In this document: in pieces, positions 7,321 to 11,216 of the stretch
Layout of the letters: each line of letters begins with the position of its first letter
Position numbering within the stretch: position 1 is the first letter of the stretch
Source of the DNA: Treponema sp.
Lineage (GTDB): Bacteria; Spirochaetota; Spirochaetia; Treponematales; Breznakiellaceae
DNA length: 11,216 bases
NCBI GenBank assembly: GCA_031268125.1
Contig: JAIRXT010000062.1
Span: forward strand, 1-11,216
Direction of reading: 5' to 3'
Notes under the pieces: model-generated
Seen by the model: the letters and a program-made list of their open reading frames with translations, nothing else
The model's database searches: none
Told to the model about the DNA's origin: nothing
Position numbers and translations under genes: made by a program

Positions 7321-9191
7321 TCACGCCTCCCCTGAATAGGCACGAGGTACTGAAGTCCCAGAGCCGCCACCGCATCTTCGTAGCTTTGCTGTGCGAATAT
7401 TCCCTGAAAGATGATCGCCGAAGCGTATGGAGCCCACCATTCCCAGGGATTTGCCGCTTCAACAATAAGGGAAACCACAATCTGTTCCTCACTCGACACG
7501 GCGTTATATGGGGCATAGGCGGCGAACCAGGAATGCCAGCGATCCTGCAGCCCTACTTCGCCGGTACCGGTTTTTCCCGCAATCTCCACGCTCCTGATAT
7601 TGAGGGGAAACCGGGCCGTACCTTCACTGATAACTCCCCGCATGTCCCGCTTTACCGCATCAAATACTTTTTTATCAATGATACTTTCGTGAAGCAATTC
7701 GGGACGAATATTCTGTTCCACTGCCCCGGATACGGGGTCCCGTATTTCTTTGAGCAGATGCGGTTTATATACTTTCCCGTCGTTGGCTACCATGGCGATC
7801 ATATTGGCCATTTGGATCGGAGTTACCAGCGTGTAACCCTGGCCGATGGACATATTCATTGTATCTCCTCCCTGCCAACGGTCGTGGTAACGGCGTTCTT
7901 TCCATTGCGGCGTAGGTATGAACCCGGAAACTTCTCCCGGGAGATCTATGCCTGTAAGTTCTCCAAAACCATAATCCATAGAATATGATACGATGCGTTC
8001 TACCCCAAGGTAATCCCTGCCCACCGCCCAGTAATAAATATCGCAGGACTGGGCCATAGCCTGGTGCAGGTTGAGTCTGCCGTGTCCGGGACGACGGATA
8101 TGACACCTCCACTGGCGGTCCCCGTAGGTAATTTCACCAAGGCAGTCCACAAGTTGTTCCGGGGGGAAGGCATTTTCCGCTAGAATCCCTGTGGTCATGA
8201 CAATCTTGAAGGTGGATGCCGGGGGATAATTTGATTGAATCGCCCGGTTAAGAAAGGGTTTATTGGGATCGTCTATCAGACTTTGATATTCGGCGCCAAC
8301 ATCACTGCGGCTGAAAATATTAGGATCATACCACGGATAGGAAACCATAGCAAGAATTTCTCCGGTGGCGGGCTTCATGACCACAACCGCCCCTGTCCGT
8401 GATCCCAGCGCCTTTTCCGCGAGGGTCTGGATTGAACGGTCTATCGTGAGGACCAGATTTTTCCCCATCTGCGGGGGATCTCTGGTATCATCGCCGCTTC
8501 CCGCAATGCGGCGGCCCCGGACATCAACGGTACGGGTTTCCTGGCCCTTTTCCCCTCTGAGAATCTCATCGTACTGCCGTTCAATCCCCGCTTTGCCGAT
8601 GGTGTCCCCCTGCTGGTAACCGCGGTTGTAAAGCATGGTCAGTTCGTCTCTGGTAATGTCTCCCATATAGCCCAGGACATGGGAGAGGCTTCCGGAATCC
8701 GCGTAGTTCCGCAGAGGTTTTGACTGCCAGGAAACTCCCGGCAGGGTGTCCGCGTTTTCCGCCAGTGCGGAGACGAGGGGAAAGCTCACATTGACCGCAA
8801 TTTCCACAGGCTGATACAGGTAATAATACTGCGGGGGAATTTTGCGATCTATTTGTTCCCGGGAAATTCCCAGTATATCCGCAACCCTGTCAAAGATACT
8901 GTCAAGCTCGTTTTGGGGTACCTCCGCGGGAGTAATGCTGACGGCAAAAGAGTCGGTATTCAGAACCAGGGGCTGGAGAAAATTGCGGTCATAGATTTCT
9001 CCGCGCTGGGCGGGGATTATCGTGGTTCTGCGGGAGATATTCTGGGCCCGGGAACGGTAGAGTTCCCCGCTCAGGATCTGCAGACTGAAAAGCCGGACCG
9101 CGTAAAGTGTAAAGACTGCAATAAAAAATAACCGCAGTATCCGTATTCGTTTTTCCGATCTGGTTGCTCCGTTTTCTTCATCCGGGTACAT
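7317..9191 (-). CDS. mrdA: Penicillin-binding protein 2, elongation transpeptidase
   Basis: Class B PBP that cross-links peptidoglycan made by RodA during rod elongation. It is anchored by one membrane helix (about 18-40) with the rest periplasmic. The non-catalytic PBP dimer domain begins with RRTTIIPAQRGEIYDRN (54-70). The transpeptidase domain (about 245-600) has the active-site SXXK as STFK (S326, K329), the second motif as SCD (382-384), and KTGT (540-543). WRCHIRRPGHG and SIGQGYTLVTPIQM match the PBP2 rather than the PBP3/FtsI subgroup. The SXD form of the second motif is also found in E. coli PBP2. Length (624) is normal for the family. The ATG overlaps the mreD stop by one base (TAATG) and is preceded by AGGTGA at 6 nt. 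The C-terminal end is Trp-rich (NPWEWWAPYA). Confidence 0.96.
   Translation of the reverse strand: MYPDEENGATRSEKRIRILRLFFIAVFTLYAVRLFSLQILSGELYRSRAQNISRRTTIIPAQRGEIYDRNFLQPLVLNTDSFAVSITPAEVPQNELDSIFDRVADILGISREQIDRKIPPQYYYLYQPVEIAVNVSFPLVSALAENADTLPGVSWQSKPLRNYADSGSLSHVLGYMGDITRDELTMLYNRGYQQGDTIGKAGIERQYDEILRGEKGQETRTVDVRGRRIAGSGDDTRDPPQMGKNLVLTIDRSIQTLAEKALGSRTGAVVVMKPATGEILAMVSYPWYDPNIFSRSDVGAEYQSLIDDPNKPFLNRAIQSNYPPASTFKIVMTTGILAENAFPPEQLVDCLGEITYGDRQWRCHIRRPGHGRLNLHQAMAQSCDIYYWAVGRDYLGVERIVSYSMDYGFGELTGIDLPGEVSGFIPTPQWKERRYHDRWQGGDTMNMSIGQGYTLVTPIQMANMIAMVANDGKVYKPHLLKEIRDPVSGAVEQNIRPELLHESIIDKKVFDAVKRDMRGVISEGTARFPLNIRSVEIAGKTGTGEVGLQDRWHSWFAAYAPYNAVSSEEQIVVSLIVEAANPWEWWAPYASAIIFQGIFAQQSYEDAVAALGLQYLVPIQGRRE
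7326..7332 (-). promoter_or_regulatory. Strong ribosome binding site for rodA
   Basis: Read on the - strand, GGGGAGG lies within the last codons of mrdA and ends 5 nt before the GTG start of rodA. It fixes the GTG as the start and supports efficient re-initiation over the 4-base GTGA overlap. Confidence 0.85.
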
Positions 9192-9694
9192 TAATTATCA
9201 CCTTTCCCTGCAAGAAGGGGCCGAAAAAGCTTAAGCAGACCAAAAAGAAAGGGAGCGCTTATGGTATTCAGAAAAAGTTCTATCCACAGGGTCGGGGCGG
9301 CCAGGGAGTAAGCGGGAACCGCCCCGGACAGGAGCAGGTGAAACACAAAAAACATGAACGCCTTGAACAGAGTTGCTGCGGCGCAGAGAATCATGGGAAG
9401 AAATATCGCATCAAGAAAAAACGTTCCTTTTAATAAACCCGCGGCGGCGCCCATGATGGTACGGATCAGGGCGTTCAGGCCCAGAGGAGCGTTAGAAACA
9501 AGATCCAGAAGAAGACCGGAAAAAAATCCGGTAACCTGGCCGGTCATAACCCCGTTTACGTATGCGCTGTAAACGATAATTCCCAGGGTAAAATCAGGAA
9601 TAGTATTGTACAGGGAGATATGGAGAAAAAGTGTGGATTGAAGCAGAATGGCCGCCAGAGAAAAAACCGCCGCCCAGATTACATTTTTAGCCAT
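9191..9694 (-). CDS. mreD: Rod shape-determining membrane protein MreD
   Basis: Small, almost wholly hydrophobic 167-residue protein with five or six membrane helices, the usual size and form of MreD. It is a core part of the elongasome, binding MreC in the inner membrane. Diagnostic segments are the N-terminal LLQSTLF, then PDF at 33-35, and GFFSGLLLDLVSNAPLGLNA (56-75), the most conserved MreD region. The ATG start has GGAG 6 nt upstream and lies 8 nt inside mreC; its stop overlaps the mrdA start. MreD diverges widely among phyla, so the name relies on gene order as well as sequence. Confidence 0.92.
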   Translation of the reverse strand: MAKNVIWAAVFSLAAILLQSTLFLHISLYNTIPDFTLGIIVYSAYVNGVMTGQVTGFFSGLLLDLVSNAPLGLNALIRTIMGAAAGLLKGTFFLDAIFLPMILCAAATLFKAFMFFVFHLLLSGAVPAYSLAAPTLWIELFLNTISAPFLFGLLKLFRPLLAGKGDN

Positions 9695-10550
9695 CCTGTT
9701 CTCCCTCCCCGATTACAAATACATATTCAAGACGGGAAAAATCAACAATACTTTCCAGTTCTACCTCCATAGAAATTTCGTACTCCTGATAATGAATAGT
9801 ATTAACCCGCCCGATGTTTATTCCTCCCGGATACACCCCGCCTGTACCGTTGGTAACAATAAGATCCCCGTAATTTATTTCGTCACGGGCCCGCTTCCTG
9901 ATAAAGCGCATCCGCAGCGGGATATCGGCGCTGCCCTGCCCTTCCACAATTCCATCGTAACGGGACACGGAAAACCGGGATGAAACAAAGGAACCGGCAT
10001 CGTAAACAGGCATTACCAGGCTTTCAAACTGTCCTGCCTGAACAACTTTGCCCACCAGGCCCTGGATGCCGTTTTGCCAGGCGATTACCGCCATGTTATT
10101 CTCCACTCCCGAGTATTTACCTTTGTTGATTACCAGGGCGGAAAAAAGGTTATCCGGGTCCCGGCCGATAAGTTCCGCGGGGATGTGAAGATAGTCGAGA
10201 GACCGGGAAAAATCTAACTGCTCCCGGAGCCGGAGATTCTCCTGCCGGATCTCCGCGGCGGTCCGTTCCAACTGCTCGTAACGGGCCAGGCGGCTGCTCA
10301 GTTCTGCATATTCCCGCCGCAGATTAGCCAGTTCCCGGACGGAAAGAGCGGTACGGGAAACAAGGGAGCCGGCTTCGTATATCCCCCCCCTGATCCCGGA
10401 AAATAAGCTGAGTCCAAAATCCTTAATATCGACAATAAAACTACGGGTGGAAAGGAGGAGCAGTGTAAAAGACACTATAACCAAGGCAGCGAAAACATAG
10501 GATGTTAAACCTAAACGGGCTGCGGTTCTTTTTTTCCCCTTGATTGCCAT
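9687..10550 (-). CDS. mreC: Rod shape-determining protein MreC
   Basis: Bitopic inner-membrane protein that projects into the periplasm, forms filaments or dimers and activates the PBP2-RodA pair while linking to MreB and MreD. It has a short basic cytoplasmic tail (KGKKRTAAR), a membrane helix (about 14-34), a coiled coil (about 70-115, rich in Leu, Glu and Arg) and the paired beta-barrel MreC domain (about 120-285). The motif GDLIVTNGTGGVYPGGINIGR (228-248) is typical of the last part. At 287 residues it is within the family range. It starts 5 nt after the mreB stop; the only Shine-Dalgarno-like bases, AGAGG, touch the ATG with no spacer, and no better in-frame start precedes the membrane helix. 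A run of eight G (10383-10390) spans codons 54-56. Confidence 0.95.
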   Translation of the reverse strand: MAIKGKKRTAARLGLTSYVFAALVIVSFTLLLLSTRSFIVDIKDFGLSLFSGIRGGIYEAGSLVSRTALSVRELANLRREYAELSSRLARYEQLERTAAEIRQENLRLREQLDFSRSLDYLHIPAELIGRDPDNLFSALVINKGKYSGVENNMAVIAWQNGIQGLVGKVVQAGQFESLVMPVYDAGSFVSSRFSVSRYDGIVEGQGSADIPLRMRFIRKRARDEINYGDLIVTNGTGGVYPGGINIGRVNTIHYQEYEISMEVELESIVDFSRLEYVFVIGEGEQDG

Positions 10551-10555
10551 CCTCT
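10551..10555 (-). promoter_or_regulatory. Unusually placed ribosome binding site of mreC
   Basis: On the - strand the mreB stop TAA is followed by AGAGG and then directly by the mreC ATG. The usual 5-9 nt spacer is missing, so mreC translation probably depends on ribosomes that have just finished mreB. Poor spacing could set MreC below MreB in amount; this is inference. Confidence 0.5.
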
Positions 10556-11215
10556 TTAACCATTTAGATTATCATAAATACTGCGGGTATTGTCGAATCC
10601 CCTGGCATATTCAAAATATTTACCTGCCCCAAGGGCCACACAGTCCAGCGGAGATTCCGCCAGAATTACCGGTACGCCGGTTTCCTTGCCTATAAGCTTA
10701 TCCAGACCTTTAAGAAGAGAACCCCCTCCGGTCATTACGATACCGCGTTCGACAATGTCCGCCGCCAGTTCCGGCGGGGTCTTCCCCAGAGTTGCTTTGA
10801 TCTCTTCAACAATTTGCGTGATAGGATCGTGCAGGGCGTCCCGGACTTCCACGGAATCGATCTCCAGCCGCCGGGGAAGGCCCGTTATGGCATCGGTACC
10901 CTTAATCTCCACCTTTTCGATGGTTTTGTCCGGGGAGGCGTTGCCGATTTCGATCTTGAGCCGCTCCGCGGTCTGCTCGCCGATGATGAGATTGTGGACG
11001 CTGCGGACGTGTTTGATGATGGCTTCGTTGAATTCGTCCCCCCCCAGGCGGATGGCATTAGTAACTACCATGCCTCCCAGAGAGATGACGGAAATTTCCG
11101 TGGTTCCCCCGCCTATGTCGCAGATCATGTGGCCCGCGGGTTCAAAGATCGGGATGCCCGCGCCGATTGCCGCGGCCCGGCTTTCCTCAATGACGATGAC
11201 TTCCCGGGCCCCCGA
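10556..11215 (-). CDS. mreB: MreB actin-like cytoskeletal protein, N-terminal part outside window
   Basis: Bacterial actin that polymerises on the inner face of the membrane and guides the wall elongation complex. The 219 visible residues are the C-terminal two-thirds; the frame stays open to the right edge, so the ATG at 11128 is internal. Visible landmarks, numbered from the first visible residue, are GAREVIVIEESRAAAIGAG (2-20), the phosphate-2 motif DIGGGTTE (33-40), RLGGDEFNEAII, IGEQTAERLKIEIG, and the adenosine-binding MTGGGSLLKGLD near the end. These match MreB throughout and exclude the related FtsA and DnaK. The family is normally about 335-350 residues, so roughly 120 are missing upstream. 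It is the first visible gene of the operon; the promoter is not in the window. Confidence 0.96.
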   Translation of the reverse strand, partial: SGAREVIVIEESRAAAIGAGIPIFEPAGHMICDIGGGTTEISVISLGGMVVTNAIRLGGDEFNEAIIKHVRSVHNLIIGEQTAERLKIEIGNASPDKTIEKVEIKGTDAITGLPRRLEIDSVEVRDALHDPITQIVEEIKATLGKTPPELAADIVERGIVMTGGGSLLKGLDKLIGKETGVPVILAESPLDCVALGAGKYFEYARGFDNTRSIYDNLNG

Positions 11216-11216
11216 T

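Noticed and set aside
7386..7988. 200-codon open frame on the + strand opposite mrdA
   Set aside because: Fully antisense to the conserved transpeptidase domain, with no recognisable domain and no ribosome binding site that decides a start.
8038..8046. SCD in place of SXN as a possible defect in PBP2
   Set aside because: E. coli PBP2 also has an SXD form here (SAD, from memory), and the SXXK and KTG motifs are intact, so this is normal for the subgroup.
1..11216. CRISPR arrays, tRNA genes, insertion sequences or defence systems
   Set aside because: No direct-repeat array, cloverleaf, transposase or defence-type gene was seen; almost all bases are taken by envelope genes and one terminator gap.

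Overview
The window is chromosomal and reads as a spirochaete, most probably a Treponema of moderate G+C content. This rests on the protein sequences (mreB-mreC-mreD-mrdA-rodA order, a secreted protein that looks like a spirochaete-restricted family, Phe-rich signal peptide). The species cannot be fixed from the sequence alone. Nothing looks mobile: there are no tRNAs, rRNAs, insertion sequences, CRISPR arrays or integrase genes.

Two gene sets converge on a short hairpin-rich gap at 3344-3494. From the left, on the + strand, come a family-4 glycosyltransferase (cut by the window's left edge), a WbaP-type polyprenyl-phosphate sugar-1-phosphate transferase and a small exported protein of unknown function. 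They are packed tightly (7-nt gap, then a TGATG overlap) and look like the end of an operon for a cell-surface polysaccharide or glycolipid. The sugar transferase would load the first sugar phosphate on the lipid carrier and the glycosyltransferase would extend it.

From the right, on the - strand, comes the rod-shape (elongasome) operon: mreB (cut by the right edge), mreC, mreD, mrdA (PBP2) and rodA. It ends in a large radical SAM protein that appears to be a fusion of two proteins usually encoded side by side (TIGR03960-like plus TIGR03936/DUF2344-like). Every junction from mreB to the radical SAM gene is either a 5-nt gap or an overlap (5-nt gap, 8-nt, 1-nt, 4-nt and 23-nt overlaps), so the six genes are probably co-transcribed and translationally coupled. 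MreB filaments, MreC and MreD position the RodA glycosyltransferase and PBP2 transpeptidase, which build the lateral wall.

No wholly new system is evident. The points most worth a second look are the fused radical SAM protein at the end of the elongasome operon, an apparent two-helix insertion in RodA, three 8-base homopolymers in the signal-peptide region of the exported protein, and three tandem hairpins (two sharing a core) between the convergent operons.
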